NCBI RefSeq assembly: GCF_014873955.1
Contig: NZ_JADBED010000001.1
Span: 186,001-250,000, forward strand
DNA length: 64,000 nucleotides
Direction: 5' to 3'
Source of the DNA: Nesterenkonia lutea
GTDB lineage: Bacteria; Actinomycetota; Actinomycetes; Actinomycetales; Micrococcaceae
Below, one piece after another: positions 23,656 through 32,577 of the stretch. Each line of letters begins with the position of its first letter. Within the stretch, counting starts at the first letter, position 1. The notes under the pieces are model-generated. The model did not search any database. It was not told the DNA's origin and worked only from the letters and a program-made list of their open reading frames with translations. The position numbers and the translations under genes were made by a program.

Positions 23656-23687
23656 GCCTGTCCCCGGCCGCCGCGCCGGGGGCAGGC
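23656..23687 (+). terminator. Hairpin between rpsK and rpoA
   Basis: Arms of 13 nt (23656-23668 and 23675-23687) pair fully with one G-U around a 6-nt loop. It looks like a terminator or attenuator inside the alpha operon, and may lower rpoA-rplQ expression relative to rpsM-rpsK. Confidence 0.55.
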
Positions 23688-23694
23688 CGCGCAT

Positions 23695-23723
23695 CATTAC
23701 TCAGTGAGAATGCGTCATATAGC
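23695..23723 (+). promoter_or_regulatory. Candidate internal promoter for rpoA
   Basis: CATTAC (23695-23700) and TATAGC (23718-23723) are 17 bp apart, directly after the hairpin and about 25 bp upstream of the rpoA start. The pair is weak but well placed. Confidence 0.35.
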
Positions 23724-23748
23724 GGATGCACTCTGAAAGGAACAATCA

Positions 23749-24765
23749 GTGCTCATTGCACAGCGCCCCACGCTGACCGAAGAAGTTGTCGCCGAGAATC
23801 GCTCCCGCTTCGTCATCGAGCCCCTCGAGCCGGGCTTCGGCTACACCCTCGGCAACTCCATGCGTCGGACCCTGCTCTCATCCATCCCGGGTGCGGCAGT
23901 CACCAGCGTCCGGATCGACGGTGTGCTCCACGAGTTCACCACGATCGCCGGGACCAAGGAAGACGTCACCGAGCTCATCCTGAACGTGAAGCGACTCTCC
24001 GTCTCTTCCGAGCATGACGAGCCCGTGGTCGCCTACCTCCGCAAGGAGGGCCCAGGCCCGGTCACCGCAGCCGACATCACCCCGCCGGCCGGCGTGGAGT
24101 TCCACAACCCGGACCTCCACCTGGCCACGCTCAACGAGCACGGCAAGCTCGATATGGAGCTCACCGTCGAGCGCGGCCGCGGCTATGTCTCGGCAGCACA
24201 GAACAAGATGGCAGACGCCGAGATCGGCCGCATCCCGGTCGACTCGATCTACTCTCCGGTCCTGAAGGTCTCCTTCAAGGTCGAAGCCACTCGCGTCGAG
24301 CAGCGCACCGACTTCGACAAGCTCATCGTCGATGTGGAGACCAAGGCGTCCATGGAGCCGCGCGACGCGCTGGCCTCGGCGGGCACGACCCTGGTCGAGC
24401 TGTTCTCGCTCGCTCGCGAGCTCAACGTCGCCGCCGAAGGCATCGAGATCGGCCCCTCGCCGACCGATGCCGCGCTGGCTGCTGACATGGCTCTGCCCAT
24501 CGAAGATCTCGAGCTGACGGTGCGGTCCTACAACTGCCTCAAGCGCGAGGGCATCCACACTGTGGGTGAACTCGTGGCTCGCTCCGAGGCCGACCTGATG
24601 GACATCCGCAACTTCGGTGCCAAGTCCATCGATGAGGTCAAGGACAAGCTCGTCGAGCTTGGACTCTCCCTCAAGGACTCCCCGGCCGGCTTCGATCCGA
24701 CAGCCGCTCGATTCCAGGAAGCTGGCGACGAGGACTACGTCGAAGACGAGCAGCAGCGGTTCTGA
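23749..24765 (+). CDS. rpoA: RNA polymerase alpha subunit
   Basis: Alpha dimerises to start RNA polymerase assembly, and its C-terminal domain contacts UP elements and activators. The 338-residue product starts with GTG after GAAAGGAAC. The N-terminal domain includes [20 protein letters not shown]; the C-terminal domain, from about residue 250, includes [20 protein letters not shown] and [14 protein letters not shown]. It ends in an acidic tail ([12 protein letters not shown]). rplQ follows after 78 bp. Confidence 0.98.
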   Translation: MLIAQRPTLTEEVVAENRSRFVIEPLEPGFGYTLGNSMRRTLLSSIPGAAVTSVRIDGVLHEFTTIAGTKEDVTELILNVKRLSVSSEHDEPVVAYLRKEGPGPVTAADITPPAGVEFHNPDLHLATLNEHGKLDMELTVERGRGYVSAAQNKMADAEIGRIPVDSIYSPVLKVSFKVEATRVEQRTDFDKLIVDVETKASMEPRDALASAGTTLVELFSLARELNVAAEGIEIGPSPTDAALAADMALPIEDLELTVRSYNCLKREGIHTVGELVARSEADLMDIRNFGAKSIDEVKDKLVELGLSLKDSPAGFDPTAARFQEAGDEDYVEDEQQRF

Positions 24766-24843
24766 AGAACTGCGGCCCACGACAACTATTCGCGCTGATG
24801 TTCGTGAAGGACTGACTGCGCACCACCCAAGGAGAACCAGACC

Positions 24844-25443
24844 ATGCCTACCCCCACCAAGGGTCCGCGCCTGGGCGGCAGCCCGTCGCACGAGAAGCTG
24901 ATGTTGGCGAACATGTCCGCCAACCTGTTCGAGCACCGCTCGATCACCACCACCCTGACCAAGGCCAAGCGTCTTCGTCCCTATGCCGAGCGACTGATCA
25001 CGATGGCGAAGCAGGGCGACATCGCTGCCCGCCGTCGCGTCGTCGGCAAGATCAGCGCGAACAGCGCGACCCACCAGGCCGTGGTCCACGAGCTGTTCAC
25101 CGTCATCGCCCCGGCGATGGCAGAGCGCCAGGGCGGCTACACCCGCATCGTGAAGATCGGGAACCGCAAGGGTGACAACGCCCCGATGGCCGTGATCGAA
25201 CTGGTCATGGAGCCCGTCTCGCCGAAGCAGGCAGTCGTCAAGGAGGCCGAAAAGGCCACCACGAGCACCGCGTCGGCACAGACTGAGTCCAACGAGGCCG
25301 AGTCCCCCGAGGTTGCGACCACGGAGAACGAGTCCGCACAGGCCGAGTCAGCACAGGCTGAGTCGACCGAGACTCAGACTACCGAGGCTGAGACCACCGA
25401 GGCTGAGACCACCGAGGCTGAAAAGACCGAGGGCGAGAAGTAG
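24844..25443 (+). CDS. rplQ: 50S ribosomal protein L17 with acidic repeat tail
   Basis: L17 sits near the exit tunnel. The first 118 or so residues are the family domain, beginning [24 protein letters not shown] and ending around [10 protein letters not shown]. About 80 extra residues follow, rich in Glu, Thr and Ala, including repeats of TTEAE and AQAES encoded by near-identical 15-bp units. Related actinobacteria also have longer L17 proteins, but this tail is nearly a pure repeat. A strong terminator follows. Confidence 0.95.
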   Translation: MPTPTKGPRLGGSPSHEKLMLANMSANLFEHRSITTTLTKAKRLRPYAERLITMAKQGDIAARRRVVGKISANSATHQAVVHELFTVIAPAMAERQGGYTRIVKIGNRKGDNAPMAVIELVMEPVSPKQAVVKEAEKATTSTASAQTESNEAESPEVATTENESAQAESAQAESTETQTTEAETTEAETTEAEKTEGEK

Positions 25444-25457
25444 ACCCTTCGTCATCA

Positions 25458-25500
25458 CACAGAGGCGCCCCCGATCGCAGTGGTCGGGGGCGCCTCTGTG
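25458..25500 (+). terminator. rplQ terminator
   Basis: Perfect 17-bp arms at 25458-25474 and 25484-25500 enclose a 9-nt loop, 14 bp after the rplQ stop. This ends the ribosomal superoperon. Confidence 0.85.
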
Positions 25501-25557
25501 TCTGCGTGTCCAAGTGCGCGTGTCCATGTCCGCGTCCGGAGGACGAACGGGGGCAGA

Positions 25558-25563
25558 TAGGTT
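25558..25563 (+). promoter_or_regulatory. -10 box of truA (leaderless type)
   Basis: TAGGTT ends 6 nt before the truA ATG, which would make the ATG the transcript start or nearly so. No ribosome binding site is seen before this gene. Confidence 0.45.
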
Positions 25564-25569
25564 TGAACG

Positions 25570-26439
25570 ATGAGCAGCGCTGAGCACGCACAGGAGAAGC
25601 CTGTGCGGATACGTCTTGATCTCGCCTACGACGGCAGCGAGTTCCACGGCTGGGCGGCCCAGCCGGGGCTGAGCACAGTGGAGGGCACGCTGCGTGAGGG
25701 TCTCGCCACGCTCTTCCGCCGAGAGGTGTCCCTGATCGTGGCGGGCCGCACCGATGCGGGGGTCCATGCACGCGGTCAGGTGGTCCACCTGGACCTCACC
25801 GCCGCCGAGTGGTCTGTGCTGGCGCGAGGACGCGGCATCACGCCGGGCGAGGCCCTGGTGCGCCGGCTGACCGGGGTGCTCAACCGACAGGCCGGCGCCG
25901 TCGTCGTCTTCGCGGCTCGCCAGGTCTCTGCGGACTTCGACGCGCGCTTCTCCGCGCTCAGCCGCACCTACCGGTATCGGATCGCGGATGCGCCGGCGCT
26001 GCAGGATCCGCTGCGCCGAGCCGACACGGCCTGGCACCGCACGCAGCTCGATGCGCAGGCGATGCGCCTCGAGGCAGCTTCCGTCTCCGGCCTGCGGGAC
26101 TTCGGCAGCTTCTGCCGGCCCCGGGAGCGCAGCACCACGATCCGTGAGCTCCAGACGTTCTCCATCGAGCGGGACGACGACGGCATCATCACCGCCCGGA
26201 TCACGGCTGACGCCTTCTGCCACCACATGGTGCGGGCGCTCATCGGCGCCTGCCTGGACGTGGGTGAGGCACGCCGAGACCCGGGCTGGCTGCTGAGCCG
26301 ACTCGCCACGCCCAGCTGGGATCAGTCGGTGCGCCTGGCGCCCCCCGCGGGACTGGTGCTCGAGTCGGTCCAGTATCCGTCCGACGAGCAGCTCGGACTG
26401 CGCGCGGAAGCCACCCGGGCCCGGCGCGAGAACCTCTGA
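25570..26439 (+). CDS. truA: tRNA pseudouridine(38-40) synthase TruA
   Basis: TruA makes pseudouridine at positions 38 to 40 of tRNA anticodon arms. The catalytic aspartate is D62 in AGRTDAGVHA. Other family marks are RIRLDLAYDGSEFHGWAAQ at the N-terminus and FCHHMVRALIGACLDVG in the second half. The 289-residue length is normal for actinobacteria. It often follows rplQ in this phylum. No Shine-Dalgarno is visible and a -10-like TAGGTT ends 6 nt upstream, so translation is probably leaderless. Confidence 0.96.
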   Translation: MSSAEHAQEKPVRIRLDLAYDGSEFHGWAAQPGLSTVEGTLREGLATLFRREVSLIVAGRTDAGVHARGQVVHLDLTAAEWSVLARGRGITPGEALVRRLTGVLNRQAGAVVVFAARQVSADFDARFSALSRTYRYRIADAPALQDPLRRADTAWHRTQLDAQAMRLEAASVSGLRDFGSFCRPRERSTTIRELQTFSIERDDDGIITARITADAFCHHMVRALIGACLDVGEARRDPGWLLSRLATPSWDQSVRLAPPAGLVLESVQYPSDEQLGLRAEATRARRENL

Positions 26440-26669
26440 GCGGGCTGACTCCTCGTGATCTCTGACACGGTCCAGGAACCCCGACGGCGCTGCCCTGCCC
26501 GGTCCTGGCCCGTCATGACACGCCAGGCGCTGGACCGACCGGGCCGAGGGTGGGTCAGGGCCAGGCTGCTCGGGGTGGCGTGGTTCACGTTCAAGCACCA
26601 TAATCGGTCGGGCTTGCCTTCCCTGCGGAAGGCCTCTGACCCCTGACCTGACAGAAGGACCAACAACTG

Positions 26670-28118
26670 ATGAGCACCACATCCAGCTCGCAGGACTCCG
26701 GCATCGGTGGCGTCGCCTGGGTCGTGCTGGTGGCCGCCTTCGGCGGCTTCCTCTTCGGCTTCGACACCGCCGTGATCAACGGGGCCGTGGGCCCCATCCA
26801 GGGTGAGTTCGGACTCTCCGACCTCGCCATCGGCTTCACCGTCTCCTCAGCCCTGCTGGGCTGCATGGTCGGCGCATGGGCGGGCGGCAGCCTCTCGGAC
26901 CGCATCGGCCGGCAGCGCTCCATGATGGTCGCGGCCGCCCTGTTCTTCATCTCCGCACTGGGTTCGGGCCTGGCCTTCGGCGCCGTCGACCTGATCTTCT
27001 GGCGCGTTCTCGGCGGCATCGGCGTGGGCATGGCCTCGGTCATCGCCCCCGCTTACATCGCCGAGGTGGCACCGACGAACCTGCGTGGACGCCTCGGCTC
27101 GATGTGGCAGATGGCCATCGTGGTCGGCATCTTCATGGCTGCCGCGTCGAACGCGTTCGTCGCCAACATCGCCGGCGGCGCAGCGGACCAGCTGTGGTGG
27201 GGACTGGAGGCCTGGCGCTGGATGTTCCTGCTGGAGTCGGGCCCAGCCCTGCTCTACGGCCTGCTGGCCTCGTCCATCCCCGAGTCGCCGCGCTACCTGG
27301 TCTCCCGGGGCCGCGACAAGCAGGCGGCCAAGGTCCTCGAGGACGTCGTGGGCGTCAAGGGCGAGGCCGCCATCGCTCAGAAGGTCCGAGAGATCCGCGA
27401 GACCATCAACATGGAGGCCCGGCAGAAGTTCCGCGACCTGATCGTCAGCGGGAAGCTCTCTCCCATCGTCTGGGTGGGACTGGGCCTGGCAGTGTTCCAG
27501 CAGTTCGTCGGCATCAACGTCATCTTCTACTACTCGAACACGCTCTGGCAGGCAGTGGGCATCGCCGAGGACCAGGCCTTCCTGGTCCAGATCATCACCA
27601 CCAGCGTGAACATCGTGGCCACCGTGATCGGAATCATCATCGTGGACAAGGTGGGACGGCGGATCCCGCTGGCCGTGGGCTCCGCGGGCATGGCCGTGGG
27701 TCTGGGCATGATGGCAGTGGCCTTCAGCCAGGCCGTGGTGACCATGGGGGCCGACGGCGAGGAGCTCGTCTCCCTGCCCGGGGCATGGGGGATGATCGCC
27801 CTGGTCTCCGCGAACGTCTTCGTGCTCTTCTTCGGAGCCACCTGGGGCCCCTTCATGTGGGTCCTGCTGGGGGAGATGTTCCCCAACCGTGTCCGCGCCG
27901 TCGCACTGGGCGTCACCGCCTCCGCGAACTGGGCCGCGAACTTCCTGATCTCCATGCTCTTCCCGGAGATGGCGGACTTCTCGCTGGTCTTCGCCTACGG
28001 CTTCTATGCCGCGTGTGCGCTGCTGTCCCTGATCTTCGTGCTCAAATGGGTGCCGGAGACCAAGGGCCGGGAGCTCGAAGACATGTCAGACGCCGCCTAT
28101 AAGCGTGCCGTGCGCTGA
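26670..28118 (+). CDS. MFS sugar:proton symporter (sugar porter family)
   Basis: This is a 12-segment major facilitator transporter that should import a hexose or pentose with protons. Sugar-porter signatures are GGFLFGFDTAVINGA in TM1, DRIGRQ and DKVGRR between TM2-3 and TM8-9, RVLGGIGVGMASVIAPAYIAE, PESPRYLV after TM6, the QQFVGINVIFYYS segment of TM7, and PETKGRELE after TM12. The 482 residues are full length. The ATG has AGAAGGACC upstream. The substrate cannot be read from sequence; xylose, galactose or glucose types are closest. It separates truA from rplM, which are commonly adjacent in relatives. Confidence 0.93.
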   Translation: MSTTSSSQDSGIGGVAWVVLVAAFGGFLFGFDTAVINGAVGPIQGEFGLSDLAIGFTVSSALLGCMVGAWAGGSLSDRIGRQRSMMVAAALFFISALGSGLAFGAVDLIFWRVLGGIGVGMASVIAPAYIAEVAPTNLRGRLGSMWQMAIVVGIFMAAASNAFVANIAGGAADQLWWGLEAWRWMFLLESGPALLYGLLASSIPESPRYLVSRGRDKQAAKVLEDVVGVKGEAAIAQKVREIRETINMEARQKFRDLIVSGKLSPIVWVGLGLAVFQQFVGINVIFYYSNTLWQAVGIAEDQAFLVQIITTSVNIVATVIGIIIVDKVGRRIPLAVGSAGMAVGLGMMAVAFSQAVVTMGADGEELVSLPGAWGMIALVSANVFVLFFGATWGPFMWVLLGEMFPNRVRAVALGVTASANWAANFLISMLFPEMADFSLVFAYGFYAACALLSLIFVLKWVPETKGRELEDMSDAAYKRAVR

Positions 28119-28150
28119 TCATCCAGCTGTAGGGACCGGCTGCTTGCAGC

Positions 28151-28222
28151 AGCGCCCCCGCCTGGAGAATGAGTCCTGGAGAAGCTTCATGACCAGTGCT
28201 TTTGCTCAAAGGCGGGGGTGCT
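28151..28222 (+). other. Long-loop inverted repeat overlapping the rplM promoter
   Basis: AGCGCCCCCGCCT at 28151-28163 pairs with 28210-28222 (one G-U), with a 46-nt loop. The right arm lies exactly in the spacer between the -35 and -10 boxes of rplM. It may be the terminator of the upstream transporter gene, a regulatory element, or both. Confidence 0.45.
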
Positions 28223-28231
28223 CTGTATAGT
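28202..28231 (+). promoter_or_regulatory. rplM-rpsI promoter
   Basis: TTGCTC (28202-28207) and TATAGT (28226-28231), with TG directly before the -10 box, are 18 bp apart. It lies in the 349-bp gap between the transporter and rplM and would give a leader of about 230 nt. Confidence 0.6.
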
Positions 28232-28238
28232 AGGTGGT

Positions 28239-28467
28239 TGTTGTGCGTGTCCACCCTTGCGTGGGTTCGTGTCGAGGCGGCTCAGTTGCATGGTCGTATG
28301 CCTCCACGGACTGCAGGGGAACTCACGGGCCCGGTCAGTTCCCAGTCCTCACCTGGGAATCCGGATGTCGCACTCGCGAAGAAACAGTAACTGACGCTCG
28401 GTGCCGCTCACAGCATCACAGCGTCCGGTGCACTGAACCGTAGAACATCGACCGAAGGCATACCAAC
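28239..28467 (+). other. Leader of rplM
   Basis: About 230 bp with no supported gene. It contains a 7-bp hairpin (TTCCCAG at 28339-28345 with CTGGGAA at 28353-28359). It may be an autoregulatory ribosomal-protein leader, but no known class was recognised. Confidence 0.35.
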
Positions 28468-28911
28468 GTGCGTACGTACACCCCGAAGCCTGGCGACGCC
28501 GATGCCCAGTGGCACGTCATCGACGCGACTGACGTCGTGCTGGGCCGTCTCGCCACCCAGACTGCCGCGCTGCTGCGCGGCAAGCACAAGCCGACCTTCG
28601 TCCCACACCAGGACATGGGCGACTTCGTCATCATCATCAACGCCGAGAAGGTCGCCATGACCGGCGACAAGGCTGAGAAGAAGCGCTACTGGCGCCATTC
28701 CGGCTTTCCCGGTGGGATCAAGTCGCTGACCTTCAACGAGATGGTCCAGCGCTACCCCACCCGCGCTGCCTACCAGGCAGTCAAGGGCATGTTGCCCCAT
28801 AACAAGCTCGGAACGGCCCAGCTGAAGAAGCTGCGCGTCTATGCAGGTGCTGAGCACCCGCATGTCGCCCAGCAGCCGAAGCCGTTCGACATCTCCCAGG
28901 TCGCTCAGTAG
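28468..28911 (+). CDS. rplM: 50S ribosomal protein L13
   Basis: L13 is an early-assembling 50S protein. The 147 residues start with GTG ([20 protein letters not shown]) and contain [20 protein letters not shown], the HSGFPGGIK motif and [10 protein letters not shown]. Length is normal. It is the first gene of the rplM-rpsI pair; rpsI begins 37 bp later. Confidence 0.97.
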   Translation: MRTYTPKPGDADAQWHVIDATDVVLGRLATQTAALLRGKHKPTFVPHQDMGDFVIIINAEKVAMTGDKAEKKRYWRHSGFPGGIKSLTFNEMVQRYPTRAAYQAVKGMLPHNKLGTAQLKKLRVYAGAEHPHVAQQPKPFDISQVAQ

Positions 28912-28948
28912 TCCTGGCCACCCGACACTAGAATTTTCAAGGAGAATC

Positions 28949-29446
28949 GTGGCTCAGAACACTGAAGAGCTCACCGAAACCGAGGAGCTCTCAAGCTACA
29001 CCTCGGAATCGACCCCCGACCAAGAGACCGCCGGCGAGTCCGAGCGTGCACCGTTGACCGTCGGCGGCGCCGCCATCGGTCGTCGCAAGCAGGCCCGCGC
29101 ACGCGTCCGCATCTTCCCCGGCACAGGCACGTGGACCCTCAACGGTCGCAGCCTGGAAGACTACTTCCCGAACAAGCTGCACCAGCAGGAAGTGAATGAT
29201 CCCTTCACTCTGCTGGGCCTCACGGGAGCCTACGATGTGATCGCTCGCATCGACGGCGGCGGCCCCTCCGGCCAGTCCGGCGCGCTGCGCCTGGGCATCG
29301 CCCGTGCGCTGAACGAGATCGACCGCGACCACAACCGCGCGTCGCTGAAGAAGGCCGGATTCCTGACTCGCGACGCCCGTGCGGTGGAGCGCAAGAAGGC
29401 CGGTCTCAAGAAGGCACGCAAGGCACCGCAGTACTCCAAGCGCTGA
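28949..29446 (+). CDS. rpsI: 30S ribosomal protein S9 with acidic N-terminal extension
   Basis: S9 is in the 30S head, and its C-terminal Lys-Arg reaches the P-site tRNA. The GTG at 28949 behind AAGGAGA gives 165 residues. The family domain starts near residue 43 ([15 protein letters not shown]) and ends QYSKR, with [19 protein letters not shown] intact. The first 35 residues are acidic and Thr/Ser-rich ([12 protein letters not shown]). The frame is open back to 28841 but overlaps rplM and is not used. Confidence 0.96.
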   Translation: MAQNTEELTETEELSSYTSESTPDQETAGESERAPLTVGGAAIGRRKQARARVRIFPGTGTWTLNGRSLEDYFPNKLHQQEVNDPFTLLGLTGAYDVIARIDGGGPSGQSGALRLGIARALNEIDRDHNRASLKKAGFLTRDARAVERKKAGLKKARKAPQYSKR

Positions 29447-29510
29447 TCGGTCAACAGTGATTCGTCGGTTCTGTCCGCAGAGCTGAACGGAGAGCAGACC
29501 TCAGCCGCCC

Positions 29511-29545
29511 CAGAACCCCGTCGGAGACTCTCCGGCGGGGTTCTG
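29511..29545 (+). terminator. rpsI terminator
   Basis: Arms of 14 nt (29511-29524 and 29532-29545) pair with one T-G and a 7-nt loop, 65 bp after the rpsI stop. Confidence 0.7.
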
Positions 29546-29570
29546 CGCGTCCTGCACCGCCGCGGCGAAG

Positions 29571-29576
29571 TACACT
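29571..29576 (+). promoter_or_regulatory. -10 box of glmM
   Basis: TACACT ends 10 nt before the glmM ATG, predicting a leader of only a few bases. No ribosome binding site is evident. Confidence 0.45.
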
Positions 29577-29586
29577 GGTCGACATC

Positions 29587-30939
29587 ATGGCACGACTCTT
29601 CGGCACTGACGGCGTGCGCGGTGTGGCCAATGGGCTGCTCACCGCTGAACTCGCCCTCACCCTCTCCCAGTCAGCAGCGACCGTCCTGGGCCACCAGCAG
29701 GTGAGCCCGGGCACCAGACCCACAGCAGTGGTCGCCCGCGATCCACGCATCTCCGGGGAGTTCATCGCCGCCGCCGTCTCGGCAGGCCTGGCCAGCGCCG
29801 GAGTCGATGTCTATGACGCCGGGGTGCTGCCCACCCCCGCCGCGGCGTTCCTGGTCGCTGACATCGACGCGGACTTCGGAGTGATGATCTCCGCCTCGCA
29901 CAACCCCGCACCGGATAACGGGATCAAGTTCCTGGCCCGCGGCGGTCATAAGCTCGACGATGCCGCCGAGGACGCGATCGAGACCCAGATGGGACTGGAA
30001 CCTCCCCGGCCCACCGGGGCCGAGGTCGGCCGCATCCAGCGCTTCGCTGACGCGGAGGACCGCTACCTGGTGCATCTGCTGCGCTCCCTGAACGGGGTCA
30101 GCCTCACGGGCATGAAGATCGTGCTTGACTGCGCCCATGGTGCCGCCGCCGGGGTCTCCCCGCAGGCGTTCACCGACGCCGGGGCCGAGGTCATCGTCAT
30201 CGGCGCGGAGCCTGACGGGCTGAACATCAATGACGGCTATGGCTCCACCCACCTGGGACCGCTGCAAGAAGCAGTCCTGGCCAACAGGGCAGACCTGGGC
30301 ATCGCTCATGACGGGGACGCTGACCGGTGCCTGGCGGTGGATCACACCGGAGAGATCATCGATGGTGATCAGATCATGGGGATCCTGGCCATCGCGCAGA
30401 AGGAGGCCGGGACCCTGGTCCAGGACACCCTGGTGGTCACGGTGATGTCGAATCTGGGGCTGAAGCTGGGCATGGGTGCTGCCGGGGTGAATCTGGTCGA
30501 GACTGCGGTCGGGGACCGGTATGTGCTCGCTGCGATGCGCGCCGCCGGGTACAACCTGGGTGGGGAGCAGTCGGGGCATCTGATCTTCGCGGACTACGCC
30601 ACCACTGGTGATGGTCTGCTGACCGGGCTGCAGCTCGCGGTCCGGGTCGCTGCCACCGGCAAGACCGCCCGGGTGCTTGCTGCGGAGGCGATGACTCGGC
30701 TTCCGCAGGTGCTGATCAATGTCAAGGGTGTGGATCGGACTCGGGCGAAGACCCATGAGCCGCTCCAGGCTGCTGTGGCGCAGGCCGAGGCCCGGCTGGG
30801 GGAGACCGGGCGGGTGTTGCTGCGTCCTTCGGGGACTGAGCCGGTGGTGCGGGTGATGGTCGAGGCCGCTACTGCGGAGCTGGCTCAGTCCGAGTCCGAG
30901 GCCCTGGCTGACATCGTCAAAGCCGAACTCGCCCTCTGA
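29587..30939 (+). CDS. glmM: Phosphoglucosamine mutase
   Basis: GlmM converts glucosamine-6-phosphate to glucosamine-1-phosphate on the path to UDP-GlcNAc for peptidoglycan. The 450-residue protein has the active-site phosphoserine loop [15 protein letters not shown], the metal-binding [11 protein letters not shown], the sugar-binding [10 protein letters not shown] and the phosphate-binding [11 protein letters not shown]. It starts [16 protein letters not shown], the family start. glmS, the preceding enzyme of the pathway, lies 3 kb downstream behind a minus-strand block. Confidence 0.97.
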   Translation: MARLFGTDGVRGVANGLLTAELALTLSQSAATVLGHQQVSPGTRPTAVVARDPRISGEFIAAAVSAGLASAGVDVYDAGVLPTPAAAFLVADIDADFGVMISASHNPAPDNGIKFLARGGHKLDDAAEDAIETQMGLEPPRPTGAEVGRIQRFADAEDRYLVHLLRSLNGVSLTGMKIVLDCAHGAAAGVSPQAFTDAGAEVIVIGAEPDGLNINDGYGSTHLGPLQEAVLANRADLGIAHDGDADRCLAVDHTGEIIDGDQIMGILAIAQKEAGTLVQDTLVVTVMSNLGLKLGMGAAGVNLVETAVGDRYVLAAMRAAGYNLGGEQSGHLIFADYATTGDGLLTGLQLAVRVAATGKTARVLAAEAMTRLPQVLINVKGVDRTRAKTHEPLQAAVAQAEARLGETGRVLLRPSGTEPVVRVMVEAATAELAQSESEALADIVKAELAL

Positions 30940-30960
30940 GACGACCCCTTCCTGTTGAGG

Positions 30961-31018
30961 GGCGGATTCTCCCAGCATCTGGGTGCTGAATCGGCCCCAA
31001 GTGATCGGAGAATCCGCC
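30961..31018. terminator. Shared terminator between convergent glmM and mscL
   Basis: Perfect 12-bp arms at 30961-30972 and 31007-31018 enclose a 34-nt loop that itself holds a 5-bp stem (CAGCA/TGCTG). It lies between two converging genes and can act in both directions. Confidence 0.65.
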
Positions 31019-31037
31019 GCTCAGCGCGGGGGAGCGC

Positions 31038-31568
31038 TCAGTCCTTGCCCCAGACCACGTCTTTCGCCCTGCCGAGCACGGTGTGGCGCCGAGGCCCCTG
31101 AGCGGCCTCCGCGGCGGCCTGTTCCTCCGCCTGGCGCTGAGCCTCCGCCAGAGACGCCAGGAAGGCAGGGTTCGTCACCTCGGTCTGAGCCTTGAGCTGA
31201 TCCCTGATCTCTTTGAGCAGGGTGATGTTCTCATCCTCGACCAGTGCCTTGGCGCTTCCGGAGCGCCGTTCCCGGGCCTCGACCATCCGCTTCATCGGCG
31301 CGATCACCACGTAGTAGACCGCGGAGGCGACCAGCAGGAAGTTGACCAGGGCGGTCAGCAGCACGCCGAACCTGATCGCATTGCCGTTGATCTCCACCAC
31401 AGCGAAGTTGTCGAAGTCGGGGGCGCCCACCAGCGCGGAGATGAGCGGCATGAGCACGTTCTCCACCAGAGCGCTCACCACAGCGGTGAACGCTGTCCCG
31501 ATGATCACGGCGGTGGCGAGGTCCACGACATTGCCGCGCGTGATGAAGTGTCTGAATCCCTGGAGCAT
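31038..31568 (-). CDS. mscL: Large-conductance mechanosensitive channel
   Basis: MscL opens under membrane tension to release solutes during osmotic downshock. The 176 residues start MLQGFRHFITRGNVVDLATA, the family N-terminal helix, followed by two membrane segments (about residues 15-45 and 67-90). The cytoplasmic part is longer than in E. coli (136 residues) and ends in a Gln/Ala/Glu-rich helix and a basic tail. A TAGACT box ends 7 nt before the ATG and no Shine-Dalgarno is seen, so it is probably leaderless. Confidence 0.95.
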   Translation of the reverse strand: MLQGFRHFITRGNVVDLATAVIIGTAFTAVVSALVENVLMPLISALVGAPDFDNFAVVEINGNAIRFGVLLTALVNFLLVASAVYYVVIAPMKRMVEARERRSGSAKALVEDENITLLKEIRDQLKAQTEVTNPAFLASLAEAQRQAEEQAAAEAAQGPRRHTVLGRAKDVVWGKD

Positions 31569-31575
31569 GGAGAAG

Positions 31576-31581
31576 AGTCTA
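31576..31581 (-). promoter_or_regulatory. -10 box of mscL (leaderless type)
   Basis: On the minus strand TAGACT is followed by 7 nt (CTTCTCC) and the mscL ATG. The hexamer matches the candidate -10 box of tuf. Confidence 0.45.
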
Positions 31582-31601
31582 GGACACCACCAAGAGGCCG
31601 C

Positions 31602-32570
31602 TCACTGCCCTGAGGGGGCTGACAGGTCGGGCTCCTCGACGTCGTATTCGGACGCTGTGGGCCGGTCCCAGTACTCCTCCAGGGTGATGTCCTCCGCGGC
31701 GACCTCCTGGGCCGTCGCCTCGCCCACGTACCGAAGATGCCACGGCTCGAACTGATAGCCGGTGATCTCCTCGGCCCCGTCCAGATAGCGGATCACGAAA
31801 CCGTGGTCCGCCGCGTGCTCGGCCACCCACTGCCCCTCGGGCGTCTCCGCGAAGCAGTGTCCCTCGATGCAGTCGGGATTGTCGATGCTGATCACGTCGG
31901 CGGCCAGTCCGGTCTGATGCTCGGAATAGCCCGGACGAGCGACGAGCTCGTCGGTCTCGTCGGTGCCGACCATCGAGTGGCGATTCGCATAGAGTCCGAG
32001 CTGCGCCTCGTAGGAGCGATAGCCGCTGGTCATGGCCAGAACCTGGCCCTCGGCGGCTGCGGCGGCGATGAGCTCCTCCAGAGCCTCGGCCGCGGGCTCG
32101 CGCAGCAGGAGCTGTGATTCGCTGCTCGTGCGCACCGCTGGCTCCACCAGGTCCTGCGGAGCGTGGTCCTCGGGCTCGAGCGGGTTCTGGCGGTTCACCA
32201 GGACATGGATGGAGTCCGGATCCCAGGAGGGGTCGCTGGCCCGCTCAGTCGTCGGCTCAGCTGTCGACTCAGGCGCGGCCTCAGACGTCTGACTCGGCAC
32301 AGCGCTGGACTGGGCGCCATCGGACTCCGTCGGGTCGGGGATCTGATCGCCGCGCACCTCGGCGAGCGGCTCGTCGCCGCCCAGCGTCTCACCACCCACC
32401 TGCTGATCGACCCAGCCCCAGGCACGGGGGAGCAGGTAGCCGACGAGCAGCAGCACCGCGATCAGCGAGACGACGGCGAGCGCCCGGCGTCGTCGGTAGA
32501 CCCTTGCTCGTCTCTCCTGCTTCTGGTGCCACTGACGGCGGCCTTCATCGGTCAGTTCTGCACGGGACAT
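31602..32570 (-). CDS. D-alanyl-D-alanine carboxypeptidase, VanY-like (M15B)
   Basis: This is a membrane-anchored zinc carboxypeptidase expected to trim D-Ala from peptidoglycan stem peptides. The ATG at 32570 gives 322 residues; a longer frame would run into coaA. After a basic cytoplasmic segment there is one membrane helix (AVVSLIAVLLLVGYLLP) and an acidic, Ser/Thr-rich linker. The catalytic domain has SGYRSYEAQ, the zinc motif SEHQTGLAAD and EPWHLRYVG. The start is 7 bp after the coaA stop, with no clear ribosome binding site. It could process peptidoglycan in general rather than confer vancomycin resistance; no vanHAX genes are present. Confidence 0.88.
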   Translation of the reverse strand: MSRAELTDEGRRQWHQKQERRARVYRRRRALAVVSLIAVLLLVGYLLPRAWGWVDQQVGGETLGGDEPLAEVRGDQIPDPTESDGAQSSAVPSQTSEAAPESTAEPTTERASDPSWDPDSIHVLVNRQNPLEPEDHAPQDLVEPAVRTSSESQLLLREPAAEALEELIAAAAAEGQVLAMTSGYRSYEAQLGLYANRHSMVGTDETDELVARPGYSEHQTGLAADVISIDNPDCIEGHCFAETPEGQWVAEHAADHGFVIRYLDGAEEITGYQFEPWHLRYVGEATAQEVAAEDITLEEYWDRPTASEYDVEEPDLSAPSGQ

Positions 32571-32577
32571 CGGCGGC

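Noticed and set aside
31602..32570. Vancomycin-resistance locus around the VanY-like gene
   Set aside because: No vanH, vanA-type ligase, vanX, or vanRS genes are present. A stand-alone VanY-like enzyme is common in actinobacteria for wall trimming.
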